From Sipunculus nudus (Eukaryota; Annelida; Sipuncula; Golfingiida; Sipunculidae): a stretch of DNA of 64,000 bases. Location: contig CM049308.1 in NCBI GenBank assembly GCA_026874595.1, positions 49,402,124 through 49,466,123 of the forward strand, given 5' to 3'. A program made the translations under genes and the position numbers. The notes beneath the pieces are model-generated. The model saw only the letters and a program-made list of their open reading frames with translations, made no database searches and was not told the DNA's origin. This document shows positions 61,401-64,000 of the stretch, in pieces. Position 1 is the first letter of the stretch, and the number at the start of each line of letters is the position of its first letter.

Positions 61401-63025
61401 GGACATAATCAGGAGCAATAATACACCTGTTCTTTCACACTGTCGGTTCGGTTTAGCTGTATACAAAATTTTCTCAACAATACCATCCCAGCATACAGTC
61501 TGATCCTCAGTACCTCCTCTTCAGCTGCTTAGCACCTTGTTATGATTCTGCGTGTGAGTAAATGGTCCACTTGTGTCTGTTTACTCTAAAACAAGGCTGT
61601 TTGACTGGAGGTCCTATTTTGTACATATATGACAGATCAAAACATGTAGTAGTCCAAACTTGAACATTTGTGGTTGTGAAACACAGTTCAAAAGCCTGAA
61701 AAGAAAACTAAAACCACAGGTGACCTTCATGCTATGTTTATGTTGGCGCCATTGATTGCACCTGGTCTACTGTTTTTAACAAGTGTACAGGAGTAATCCA
61801 AAGGTTTCAGTACATTATTTTGACAGTTAACAGTTTATTTCAAGGAGAAGACGCTATGTTTTTGTGTTAATTCAACATGCTTTGTACGTGATTAGGTCCA
61901 TGTAAAGCTAGGACCAACCTTATACAAGAAATCAAAACTCTCTGATATCATCCCAGTTATTCTAAACCTCTGGAAGGAAGTCCTGTTGGTATACACCTGC
62001 CTTTGTTGGGTTAAGACCCATACCTTCCCTTTAACGGTTTGTTATGATAACTTAACTTTATAATTATGAGACAGAGGTAAAAGTTATGAAAAGTTAAAAG
62101 AAAAATTTGAATATTCAAATGAGAAAAGTCCCTGGAAAAGCATTTATACGTTAAAATTAAATTTTGTCAGGATATTTTGCATTTTTAAAATTCTGGCTAT
62201 TTTTAGCTTGCTGACTGAAATTCAGTATTGATTCACATTTGTGTTTACAGGATACATCATGTGAGTCTGGGTGTAAAGGAGAATATGGATGCTCCATGAA
62301 GGATGGTCAGAGGAATTGTGGGTGGACACCCAAGTGTTTCAGTAAGGCCATCAGTTCTTCTCCAGGAATGTGAGCTTAGATAAGGATTAAGAGGGGGATG
62401 GGGGTGATTTGGCATAAGTAAATGTTGTACATTCATACTGTTTTATATATATGTCCATATGTGTCAGTCATAAATGAAATCCTGAACTTGTTTTACTGGT
62501 ACTGTAACATTAATGAAATGTAGAACCGTATAAATACAAATTTTCAATACTTGAATAAAAGAAACTGATAACGATAATTCCATTTCTCTTGAGATATTGT
62601 GACATGACAGATTCAGGAATGAATTTCTCGGGATCAAGCTCATGATTAAACTGGTCTGGTTACATTGATGATTATATGTGAATTATTCATTTACAGAATC
62701 AATACAATTTAAAATGTACAGAGCATGGTTACATGATTTTTCTATTATGCAAAAGGTGTGAAAGTTTAATAACATACAAGCTTCAGTTCATTGGTTGACA
62801 TTGGACAGATTGACCTACAATAAATGTTTAACATCATGATTGGATGTTATTCAGATGCTGAGACTGGCTGTCAATTGCCTGTATCTCGTGGATCCTGTGC
62901 ATTAAAGATGATTCGTTTTCATTATAACACCACTTCCAAGCGCTGTGAGAGGTTCACGTACGGGGGATGTGGAGCCAATGAAAATAACTTTGAAACCCTG
63001 GCTGATTGCCAAGCTAGCTGTGAAG
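1142..63025 (+). CDS. Multi-Kunitz / antistasin-like / LDLa secreted protein gene (internal part, 20 exons)
   Basis: Twenty exons with GT/AG borders splice into one open frame of 2,772 nt (924 codons). Exons: 1142-1309, 1573-1676, 1998-2094, 2502-2687, 3066-3181, 5076-5163, 5930-6097, 16779-16882, 17481-17574, 19524-19694, 22518-22649, 23558-23674, 35843-36046, 37175-37323, 45661-45751, 46264-46434, 57323-57523, 60181-60329, 62251-62341 and 62855-63025. Every junction is phase-compatible and none creates a stop. Kunitz and antistasin domains are known serine-protease inhibitors of secreted proteins; LDLa repeats bind calcium and ligands. The likely product is a papilin-like extracellular multi-inhibitor, but no papilin-specific domain (thrombospondin, PLAC, Ig) is visible. 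The start, signal peptide and 3' end lie outside. An automatic pipeline might split it into two or more gene models because of introns over 10 kb. Confidence 0.8.
1573..1676 (+). CDS. Exon A1: antistasin-like segment
   Basis: The translation shows the antistasin signature: C-x2-C-x3-C, then DYGF, then GCPECKC and a final PC, with seven cysteines in about 35 residues. Antistasin-type domains inhibit trypsin-like proteases and coagulation factors. The exon starts in phase 1 and ends in phase 0, so the domain continues into C1. Acceptor is tttttag, donor GTATTA. At 104 nt it matches A3 in length. Too short for a routine ORF search, but all Cys and Gly landmarks are present. Confidence 0.8.
1998..2094 (+). 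CDS. Exon C1: five-cysteine segment paired with A1
   Basis: The phase 0-1 exon encodes about 32 residues with five cysteines (CGYKKC...KKCMGFG...C...C). The KKCMGFG core recurs as KKCMGYG in C3. Acceptor tttacag, donor GTATGT. I do not recognise it as a named domain. It follows an antistasin-like exon in all five occurrences, so it is probably the C-terminal half of one 12-cysteine inhibitor module. The function of this half alone is unknown. Confidence 0.7.
2502..2687 (+). CDS. Exon K2: Kunitz domain, 10-residue first loop, Gly at P1
   Basis: A full six-cysteine Kunitz domain with the first inter-cysteine interval extended from 8 to 10 residues; the rest is canonical (15-7-12-3). P1 is Gly (PECGLK), so a classical trypsin-inhibitor role is unlikely; elastase-like or non-inhibitory binding is possible. 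Acceptor ctgcag, donor acag/GTACAT. An alternative donor at 2681 would shorten the linker by seven bases and break phase 1, so 2687 is preferred. Confidence 0.87.
3066..3181 (+). CDS. Exon A2: antistasin-like segment
   Basis: Seven cysteines in the order C-x4-C-x3-C, FGFAKDE, C-x2-C-x-C-x4-C ending NPHPC. The first spacing is C-x4-C, unlike C-x2-C in A1 and A3 but like A4 and A5, so two sub-types of this segment exist. Phase 1-0; acceptor aatgcag, donor GTGAGT. Confidence 0.8.
3590..4440. repeat. Degenerate tandem repeat, unit about 150-170 bp
   Basis: Phrases such as GGGATGATTGGTGCCTATGA, GGGCTCCAGCCCTATCAAAT and TATGGCCACCAGAGCACA recur about every 150-170 bp, five or so times, with many differences. 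The same family recurs at 17640-18076 and, more weakly, at 36300-36660 and 59280-59660. It lies inside the A2-C2 intron (3182-5075). The rest of that intron shows nothing recognisable. Confidence 0.6.
5076..5163 (+). CDS. Exon C2: five-cysteine segment paired with A2
   Basis: A short phase 0-1 exon (29 codons) with five cysteines ([10 protein letters not shown]...C...PCPVRSVC). Its sequence is quite unlike C1 and C3, but the cysteine count, phase and position after an A exon are the same. Acceptor atattttcag, donor GTCAGT. It is the weakest of the C exons by similarity; context carries the call. Confidence 0.62.
5164..5929 (+). other. Intron C2-K3, no feature seen
   Basis: AT-rich sequence with no open frame, repeat or structure I can support. 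The same applies to the shorter introns 1310-1572, 1677-1997, 2095-2501 and 2688-3065. Confidence 0.6.
5930..6097 (+). CDS. Exon K3: canonical Kunitz domain, Asn at P1
   Basis: Cysteine spacing is the classical 8-15-7-12-3, with [10 protein letters not shown] around Cys38 and RRRFTYN in the core. P1 is Asn (QCNRT). The acceptor ttttgctag before 5930 restores phase 1; an earlier cag at 5886 would give the wrong phase. The donor is GTGGGT at 6098, and intron reading meets a stop within six bases. The following intron is over 10 kb because of a BEL/Pao insertion. Confidence 0.88.
7203..7207. repeat. Target-site duplication TTTAG (left)
   Basis: TTTAG lies immediately before the left LTR and is repeated after the right LTR at 16264-16268. 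Confidence 0.85.
7208..8170 (-). repeat. 3' LTR of the BEL/Pao element
   Basis: 963 bp, matching 15301-16263 over its full length. Open frames at 7739-7954 and on the opposite strand occur in both LTRs and are not genes. It is the downstream LTR because the element reads on the minus strand and a purine tract lies next to 8171. Confidence 0.92.
8171..8180 (-). promoter_or_regulatory. Polypurine tract of the BEL/Pao element
   Basis: On the minus strand CTGGGGGGAG abuts the LTR start TGTAGC. A purine run at this place primes plus-strand DNA synthesis in LTR elements, and it fixes the LTR boundary. Confidence 0.8.
8309..14129 (-). pseudogene. BEL/Pao gag-pol polyprotein, broken
   Basis: The long first frame starts best at 14129 (MSQPLG; an upstream in-frame ATG is at 14177) and stops at 10017. 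In order it shows a coiled-coil-rich gag with KLQLEEA-type heptads, knuckle motifs near 12460-12360 ([28 protein letters not shown]), an aspartic protease site ([10 protein letters not shown], about 12040), and reverse transcriptase with FYVDDG (about 10670). After the stop a frameshift and deletion remove most of RNase H. The remaining frames 9605-9940, 8999-9553 and 8309-8968 share one phase, separated by single stops. They hold the integrase zinc finger (HH...CVQC), catalytic core and C-terminal domain. Confidence 0.9.
14178..15300 (-). repeat. BEL/Pao leader with three tandem-repeat blocks
   Basis: Between the 5' LTR and gag lie three short-unit arrays. About 14309-14470 has units near 38 bp (CAATACTTTCAGCAATG). 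About 14495-14735 has units near 65 bp (CAGTAGCATGCATCAAC, AAGTGAAGACAGTATC). About 14890-15245 has units near 38 bp (CTTGTGACAACATCTGCAG). No coding potential is credible. A primer-binding site next to 15300 was looked for but not identified. Confidence 0.75.
15301..16263 (-). repeat. 5' LTR of the BEL/Pao element
   Basis: 963-bp partner of 7208-8170. In the element's own sense it begins TGTAGCTGATG at 16263. This LTR should carry the promoter; no clear TATA box was assigned. Confidence 0.92.
16264..16268. repeat. Target-site duplication TTTAG (right)
   Basis: Matches 7203-7207. Confidence 0.85.
16779..16882 (+). CDS. Exon A3: antistasin-like segment
   Basis: C-x2-C-x3-[18 protein letters not shown], then KEHPC: the closest to A1 in spacing, length (104 nt) and phase (1-0). 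Acceptor attaatag, donor GTAAGT. It is the first exon after the BEL/Pao-bearing intron and starts about 50 bp after the end of an older dispersed repeat. Confidence 0.8.
17481..17574 (+). CDS. Exon C3: five-cysteine segment paired with A3
   Basis: Phase 0-1 exon with [19 protein letters not shown] and a final KC. It aligns well with C1 (KKCMG[FY]G...C...K.C), supporting duplication of an A+C pair within the gene. Acceptor tactgcag, donor GTGAGT after TTAA. Confidence 0.72.
17640..18076. repeat. Degenerate tandem repeat (same family as 3590-4440)
   Basis: Two to three units with GGGATGATTGGT and TATGGCCACCAGAGCA. The last unit is cut at GTTGAATTA by the HINE-like family 1 element that starts at 18077. 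It is in the C3-K4 intron (17575-19523). Confidence 0.55.
18077..19197 (+). mobile_element. HINE-like family 1 element, copy 1
   Basis: Starts with the imperfect palindrome GTATCCGCCAAAAC/GTTTTGCAGATAC and ends with GCGGATACACGTAGTC, a GTAGTC/GACT hairpin and TTCTAG. The core is made of tandem modules of about 130-260 bp with GGTGGCGCCACCTACATTCA and AAATTTTGCATGT. Structure and tandem core fit non-autonomous Helentron-derived elements (the pearl-related type of bivalves). No protein is encoded. Confidence 0.65.
19414..19496. repeat. (TA)n microsatellite, about 41 units
   Basis: Uninterrupted TA dinucleotides. The repeat produces Tyr-Ile open frames on both strands that are not genes. It ends about 27 bp before exon K4, close enough to matter for the branch point of that intron. 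Confidence 0.95.
19524..19694 (+). CDS. Exon K4: Kunitz domain, 10-residue first loop, Ala at P1
   Basis: Six cysteines with spacing 10-15-7-12-3 and [11 protein letters not shown] around Cys38. P1 is Ala (KCALRE), compatible with an elastase-like target or with loss of inhibition. Like K2 it has the two-residue longer first loop. Acceptor gttacag lies only about 27 bp after a long TA microsatellite; donor is GTAAGT. Phase 1-1. It is followed by LDLa exons rather than an A+C pair. Confidence 0.88.
20495..20600. repeat. Direct repeat flanking family 1 copy 2 (left unit)
   Basis: About 100 bp, with AATCTTT, CCTTTGACACATTCATGTGA and GAGCCATTTTGCAGTAA, matches 22110-22215 with several differences. 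The two units bracket the mobile element. The remainder of this intron shows no feature. Confidence 0.6.
20639..22068 (+). mobile_element. HINE-like family 1 element, copy 2
   Basis: The longest copy. It begins GTATCCGCCAAAAC and has at least four core modules; phrases such as ACCGTTTGACCGAT and GGTGGCGCCACCTGCA recur. It ends GGCGGATACATG...CGACTACCCGTATTCTAG. The 9-bp GTATCCGCC/GGCGGATAC pair is exact here. It lies in the K4-L1 intron (19695-22517), flanked by a direct repeat of host-like sequence. Confidence 0.68.
22110..22215. repeat. Direct repeat flanking family 1 copy 2 (right unit)
   Basis: Partner of 20495-20600 (CTTTTGACACATTCACATGA, CAGCCATTTGCAGTAATATT). Confidence 0.6.
22518..22649 (+). 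CDS. Exon L1: LDL-receptor class A repeat
   Basis: Six cysteines in LDLa order (C, FTC, EC, YMC, DC, C) with the calcium-site acidic cluster [11 protein letters not shown] run of five Asp precedes the fourth-to-fifth cysteine step (CDDDDDC). LDLa repeats are about 40-residue calcium-dependent ligand-binding modules. Phase 1-1, acceptor cacacag, donor GTAAGT. Confidence 0.86.
22650..23557 (+). other. Intron L1-L2, no gene seen
   Basis: Contains a C-run with a short CA repeat near 22890-22925 and loosely repeated phrases (TTAATGTTAAGTAATGC) near 23200-23490. Nothing coding. Confidence 0.55.
23558..23674 (+). CDS. Exon L2: LDL-receptor class A repeat
   Basis: A second LDLa repeat in the frame set by the acceptor tttttcag. 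Landmarks are [31 protein letters not shown]. The calcium-site motif DCQDGTDE is intact. A longer ATG-started frame overlaps it but reads the wrong phase. Phase 1-1, donor GTAAGT. The next exon is 12 kb away across repeats. Confidence 0.84.
23861..26280 (+). mobile_element. HINE-like family 3 element, 3' truncated
   Basis: Starts TTTTTAGCGAACCTGTCAGC. The core has repeated phrases such as CAAATTTTATGCCAATGTTGG, ACTTCTTCTCTGAAACC and TTGGCTGAGTTATGG. Near 25560-25830 there are short tandem units (CAAGAGTTCACTCAGTGCAG, TGATCACCTCATGGGTG). It matches 37351-41052 plus 44814-44950 in order but lacks the terminal hairpin, fading near ACCTGGTGTATTTCC. It supplies the empty-site sequence for the family 2 insertion at 41053. 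Confidence 0.62.
26820..27226 (+). mobile_element. HINE-like family 1 core fragment
   Basis: Core modules of family 1 (GCAACCATTTTTGCACAGCG, CCTGAAATTTTGCATG) without either end. The right side breaks abruptly into the 46-bp minisatellite at AAATAACAATCTGC. A fragment with GTGGAAGTGG-type sequence lies just before it (about 26640-26770). Confidence 0.55.
27227..29336. repeat. 46-bp minisatellite, about 45 units
   Basis: The unit is CACAATCTGCTGGCGGCTCA followed by CAGGTCTGCCTTTGTAAACA and GCTGGG; a 52-bp form has CAATTAACTGGG. Variant units are ordered: the pair with GAAAACAATTAAC recurs at 27868 and 28521, so a segment of about 653 bp has itself been duplicated. Open frames in both strands (for example 28381-28716) come from the repeat. 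Confidence 0.93.
29337..29989 (+). other. Intron stretch with a dispersed repeat at 29771-29972
   Basis: From AAAGGGACATAATCAGGAGC to GGCTGT.TGACT.GAGGTC the sequence is related to 61397-61612 in copy B of the duplicated block. Nothing coding. Confidence 0.5.
29990..30264 (-). repeat. Probable 3' LTR of the gypsy-like element
   Basis: In its own sense it begins TGGTCACGCC directly after a purine tract (GGGAAGAGATGAAAG) and ends AAACACCGCA, giving TG...CA ends over about 275 bp. It has a TATA-like ATAAAACAG and an AATAAAT signal. The partner LTR is absent, so the boundaries are by motif only. Confidence 0.55.
30421..34563 (-). pseudogene. Gypsy-like gag-pol, frameshifted
   Basis: The main frame 31869-34547 carries, in order, part of gag with a zinc knuckle ([13 protein letters not shown]), an aspartic protease ([10 protein letters not shown]), reverse transcriptase ([13 protein letters not shown] and an unusual LADD in place of YVDD/YIDD) and RNase H ([12 protein letters not shown]). 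Integrase follows in other frames: zinc-binding H/C region in 31313-31930, a core piece with VDSGSGF and an Asn-Pro-rich stretch before Glu in 31033-31293, and the C-terminal part in 30421-31032. At least two frameshifts and one in-frame stop separate these. Lineage within LTR elements is uncertain. Confidence 0.8.
34604..35815. repeat. 45-bp satellite array A, about 27 units
   Basis: The unit is GTGAATGTGAATCTGACCAC followed by AGTAAGTCACTTGATTGTCA and GCCCA. All units are exactly 45 bp, so two plus frames and one minus frame stay open, giving long frames of 498, 404 and 433 residues. The array ends at TGTCAGCCTTCAGTGAAACTG, about 27 bp before exon K5*. Each unit contains GTAAGT or a close variant, a strong 5' splice-site hexamer, and a TTGTCAG acceptor-like site. 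Confidence 0.95.
35843..36046 (+). CDS. Exon K5*: Kunitz domain lacking Cys14-Cys38, copy A
   Basis: The Kunitz fold is recognisable from RYFYASS...[13 protein letters not shown], the seven- and twelve-residue intervals and the final EC...C. The Cys14 position is in a Gly/Thr/Ser stretch (DPGTSG) and Cys38 is Ala (NGAGGN), so the exposed 14-38 disulfide is gone. Two other cysteines appear, one inside CLCLC and one at SLSC, keeping six in total. Inhibition through the normal loop is doubtful. Phase 1-1; acceptor ccctctttccacag, donor GTAAGT. It lies 27 bp after satellite A, whose open frame happens to be in frame here. Confidence 0.8.
36047..37174 (+). other. Intron K5*-A4
   Basis: Contains weak units of the 150-bp repeat (36300-36660) and sequence shared with copy B (59205-60180). 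Open frames seen in either strand are not conserved in copy B. No gene seen. Confidence 0.55.
37175..37323 (+). CDS. Exon A4: Pro-rich linker plus antistasin-like segment, copy A
   Basis: A short linker ([13 protein letters not shown]) precedes an antistasin-like block: C-x4-C-x3-C, then YCPTCDC and HPNPC. The linker is absent from A1-A3 and specific to the duplicated block. Phase 1-0; acceptor acattacag, donor GTAATA. It differs from A5 by one base by eye (Ser versus Ala in the linker). Confidence 0.8.
41052..42141. repeat. Two tandem copies of a 545-bp block
   Basis: The block from TTAGCTCAGCTGACTATAAG (41052) repeats from 41597 with few differences, including the GTCCGTC run and the stretch through CTTTAATTAATCAAAATTTA. 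A more diverged third copy may follow from about 42420. Confidence 0.85.
41053..44813 (+). mobile_element. HINE-like family 2 element, about 3.8 kb
   Basis: Starts AGCTCAGCTGACTATAAGTC with an AGCTCAG/CTGAGCT inverted pair and a run of GTCCGTC. It ends TCAGCTGAGCGCCGTGACCC with the 12-bp palindrome GACCCATGGGTC and CCTTG. GCTCAGCTGA occurs at the start and inverted near the end. The uninterrupted target is seen at about 26130-26145 (CAATCAT then TTTTGTG). The inside includes a duplicated 545-bp block and AT-rich sequence without a gene. Confidence 0.68.
43677..43814. repeat. 69-bp tandem duplication
   Basis: ATGATTGCAACTTTTGCAAC occurs at 43692 and 43761 with matching flanks through TTTTAACTTATA and TTTCAGTTTTTT. 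Confidence 0.85.
45000..45660 (+). other. Remainder of the A4-C4 intron, shared with copy B
   Basis: From about 45183 to 45660 the sequence corresponds to 61265-61380 plus 61900-62250. It includes a left-over family 2 end (CAGCTGAGCGTCATGACCCA, 45185-45217). Copy B has about 520 bp more here. Nothing coding. Confidence 0.55.
45661..45751 (+). CDS. Exon C4: five-cysteine segment, copy A
   Basis: Thirty codons with five cysteines (ETSCESGC...YGCSMKDG...NCGWTPKC). Phase 0-1, acceptor ctttacag, donor GTAAGG. It is 8.3 kb from A4 because nested repeats fill the intron. The pairing A4-C4 is supported by phase and by the same order in copy B. Confidence 0.72.
46264..46434 (+). CDS. Exon K6: canonical Kunitz domain, Ala at P1, copy A
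   Basis: Spacing 8-15-7-12-3, [13 protein letters not shown] around Cys38, P1 Ala (TCAIKM). Phase 1-1; acceptor ttattcag, donor GTAAGA. It differs from K8 at two residues (Thr/Ser and Ile/Leu near the reactive loop). The flanking introns are also nearly identical to copy B for several hundred bases. Confidence 0.88.
46679..47903 (-). mobile_element. pogo/Tigger-like DNA transposon fossil, copy A
   Basis: The left end CAGTAAAACCTGTCTAATGC, preceded by TA, is of the pogo/Tigger type. A matching inverted end (GAGCAGGTTGAACTG) is at about 47889-47903. On the minus strand, about 46830-47045, a short decayed stretch resembles the helix-turn-helix of Tigger/CENP-B transposases ([17 protein letters not shown]). 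The catalytic domain is missing. The same element follows K8 in copy B. Confidence 0.6.
48149..49320 (+). mobile_element. HINE-like family 1 element, copy 3
   Basis: Begins GTATCTGCCAAAACAGAG with GTTTTGCGGATAC completing the palindrome, has three or so core modules, and ends GGTGGATACACGTAGTCAC, ACTACC and TTCTAG. It lies in the K6-K7* intron. The DNA right after it (49321-49437) resembles the sequence after K6 and K8. Confidence 0.67.
49438..57297. repeat. 45-bp satellite array B, about 175 units with higher-order structure
   Basis: Same unit as array A but 7.9 kb long. A 47-bp variant (GTCAGCCTTCAG, two extra bases) occurs at about eleven internal sites (near 50028, 51692, 52280, 52778, 53546, 54447, 54988, 55127, 55622, 56616, 56755) and at the 3' end. 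Ordered variants repeat at spacings of 2,751 bp (50035/52786, 51702/54453) and 1,626 bp (54982/56608), so large blocks were duplicated. The long frames on both strands (up to 556 residues) are periodicity effects. The array ends about 25 bp before exon K7*. Confidence 0.95.
57323..57523 (+). CDS. Exon K7*: Kunitz domain lacking Cys14-Cys38, copy B
   Basis: The duplicate of K5*, one codon shorter. It has the same altered cysteine set: no Cys14, Ala at position 38, extra cysteines in CLCFC and SLSC. It differs from K5* at eight residues plus one indel, several in the stretch after position 38 (GGTRNQ versus GGNLNR). The acceptor ctctttcaacag follows the end of satellite B. A one-base difference in this junction puts the satellite frame out of phase with the exon, showing the satellite is intron. 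Donor GTAAGT. Confidence 0.8.
57727..58834. mobile_element. Possible non-autonomous DNA transposon in the K7*-A5 intron of copy B
   Basis: GTGGAAGTGGTTAA at 57727 is matched in inverse by AAAACCACTTCCAC ending at 58834. The surrounding 57.7-59.2 kb is absent from copy A. A related left part is seen at about 26660-26770. The internal frames (for example 58376-58615) lack recognisable features. Boundaries are tentative. Confidence 0.42.
60181..60329 (+). CDS. Exon A5: Pro-rich linker plus antistasin-like segment, copy B
   Basis: Same length, phase (1-0), linker and seven-cysteine block as A4, with Ala for Ser in the linker. Acceptor acattacag, donor GTAATA. The upstream 150 bp of intron is also close to copy A, at roughly 6% difference by eye. 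Confidence 0.8.
60379..61295 (+). mobile_element. HINE-like family 2 element, short copy
   Basis: Starts AGCTCAGCTGATTATAGGTC with CATCTGAGCT and ends CAGCAGAGTGCCATGACCCA, CTGGTACCTTG. It is a 917-bp relative of 41053-44813 and lies in the A5-C5 intron. Confidence 0.6.
61296..62250 (+). other. Rest of the A5-C5 intron
   Basis: 61397-61612 is related to 29771-29972, and about 520 bp (roughly 61380-61900) is missing from copy A. The remainder aligns with 45220-45660. Nothing coding. Confidence 0.55.
62251..62341 (+). CDS. Exon C5: five-cysteine segment, copy B
   Basis: Identical to C4 except Asp for Glu at the first residue and one silent change. Phase 0-1, acceptor gtttacag, donor GTAAGG. 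It completes the fifth A+C pair. Confidence 0.72.
62855..63025 (+). CDS. Exon K8: canonical Kunitz domain, Ala at P1, copy B
   Basis: Six cysteines with canonical spacing, P1 Ala (SCALKM). It is the last exon seen; the phase 1 donor GTAAGA at 63026 means the gene goes on beyond the window. Flanks match those of K6, including the downstream pogo-like fossil. Confidence 0.88.
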
Positions 63026-63266
63026 GTAAGATTCTTTTTTATTCACATTTGATCATTTTTCACCAACCTGTGTGTAAAATACAGGGTCTATTAATAAATG
63101 GACAGGGCCAATCCATGAACAATTCGATAATTGTCACATCAAAACTTTTCTCCGTTTGATCCTAGGGTAGTTTTTCCGTAGAATTGATTTCTGCTTGGGA
63201 TATTTTTGGATTGTGCATATTTAATGAGGTAATTTGCATATTTGAATTATTAGCAAAAAAAATATA

Positions 63267-64000
63267 CAGTAAAACCTGTCTAATACAGACAGTCTAGGGA
63301 CTGATATATTTTGTCCTTAATAGCCAAGTGTCCATATTAGGCAGGTTTGCAATTAAATGTCATGGAGAAAACATACAATGAAAGGTCCCCTGATTGGAAT
63401 GTTGGCTGTACGGGCTTGCTGGAACCACTCCCATACCGGGAGGTTCAGCTCCTCATTTTGACTCCTGGAGCAGAAGCGCTTTCTGTCACCGTCAGATTTT
63501 TCCTAGAAAGCGGCTAGATATTCGACTTTGCGTTTCAGAACATTCGCAACTTGTGTCTGGAACTGGTCTGCCAATGCTCGCACACTTTTCTTTGAAGTTT
63601 CACTGGCACGGATGAGCTTCACTTTCTCCGACAACATGAGCATCTGCCTGGAGCTGTCGCCTGGTGGCATTTTCTGGTACTATCCTTGCGTCATTGGTTT
63701 GCATTTGGCATTGTCAATTGCGACGTCAATGAACAAATGGCAAAGGTTGTTATGGCAGCTAAAATTAGTCCCAGCATTTATATAGGTAAACGTTGTTTTC
63801 GGTGTTAAATTAAATTTCTTTGAATAATAAGTTTGTTTGAGCTTGTTTTCTTTCAAAAAGAATGGGTTTGAGATTAAAACATGGTTTATTGGCCCTTGTG
63901 ATCAAACTCTAGGTGAAATAGGCGTAAACAACAAATAATCAGTGCAGTGTGACGGATTTATTTTACACAGATTATCAGTTTGGCTTATTATGGCCTTCAT
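63267..64000 (-). mobile_element. pogo/Tigger-like fossil, copy B (cut by window end)
   Basis: CAGTAAAACCTGTCTAATAC preceded by TA, followed by the same decayed minus-strand helix-turn-helix stretch (about 63440-63650) as in copy A. It retains about 25 bp lost from copy A after TCTAGGGACTGATA. Confidence 0.6.

Noticed and set aside
1-64000. tRNA, rRNA or other structured RNA genes
   Set aside because: No cloverleaf boxes or rRNA-like segments were recognised by eye; a covariance-model scan would be decisive.

Overview
The window looks like animal genomic DNA, most likely from a lophotrochozoan and probably a bivalve mollusc. Coding sequence sits in short exons with GT/AG borders between long AT-rich introns. 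The proteins are secreted-type Kunitz, antistasin-like and LDL-receptor class A (LDLa) modules. The introns hold BEL/Pao and Ty3/gypsy-like retroelements and short elements with tandem-repeat cores, a type common in bivalves. The species call is inference; no species-specific gene is present.

A single plus-strand gene appears to run through the whole window and continue off both ends. I can place 20 internal exons (K1 at 1142 to K8 at 62855..63025). Together they give 2,772 nt, or 924 codons, with matching phases at every junction. The order is K1-A1-C1-K2-A2-C2-K3-A3-C3-K4-L1-L2-K5*-A4-C4-K6-K7*-A5-C5-K8. K is a Kunitz domain, A an antistasin-like segment, C a five-cysteine segment always spliced to A, and L an LDLa repeat. 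All K and L exons are phase 1-1, and each A+C pair (1-0, 0-1) is also a 1-1 unit, so all modules can be shuffled in frame. The protein is probably a secreted or extracellular-matrix multi-inhibitor. No signal peptide, first exon, last exon or promoter lies in the window.

The last eight exons are a tandem duplication of a four-exon block (K*-A-C-K): copy A at about 34.6-47.9 kb and copy B at about 49.3-64.0 kb. In both copies the intron just upstream of the K* exon carries a 45-bp satellite (about 27 units in A, about 175 in B). The K* domains have lost the two cysteines of the Cys14-Cys38 disulfide and gained two others near the C-terminus.

The introns are crowded with mobile DNA. There is an LTR-retroelement gag fragment (1-1040); a complete but dead BEL/Pao element with two LTRs and a 5-bp target duplication (7208-16263), nested in an older repeat; a Ty3/gypsy-like element cut off against satellite A (29990-34603); pogo/Tigger-like fossils; a 46-bp minisatellite (27.2-29.3 kb); and three families of apparently non-autonomous elements with Helentron/HINE-like ends. 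Nearly all long open frames in the satellites and minisatellite are by-products of repeat periodicity.
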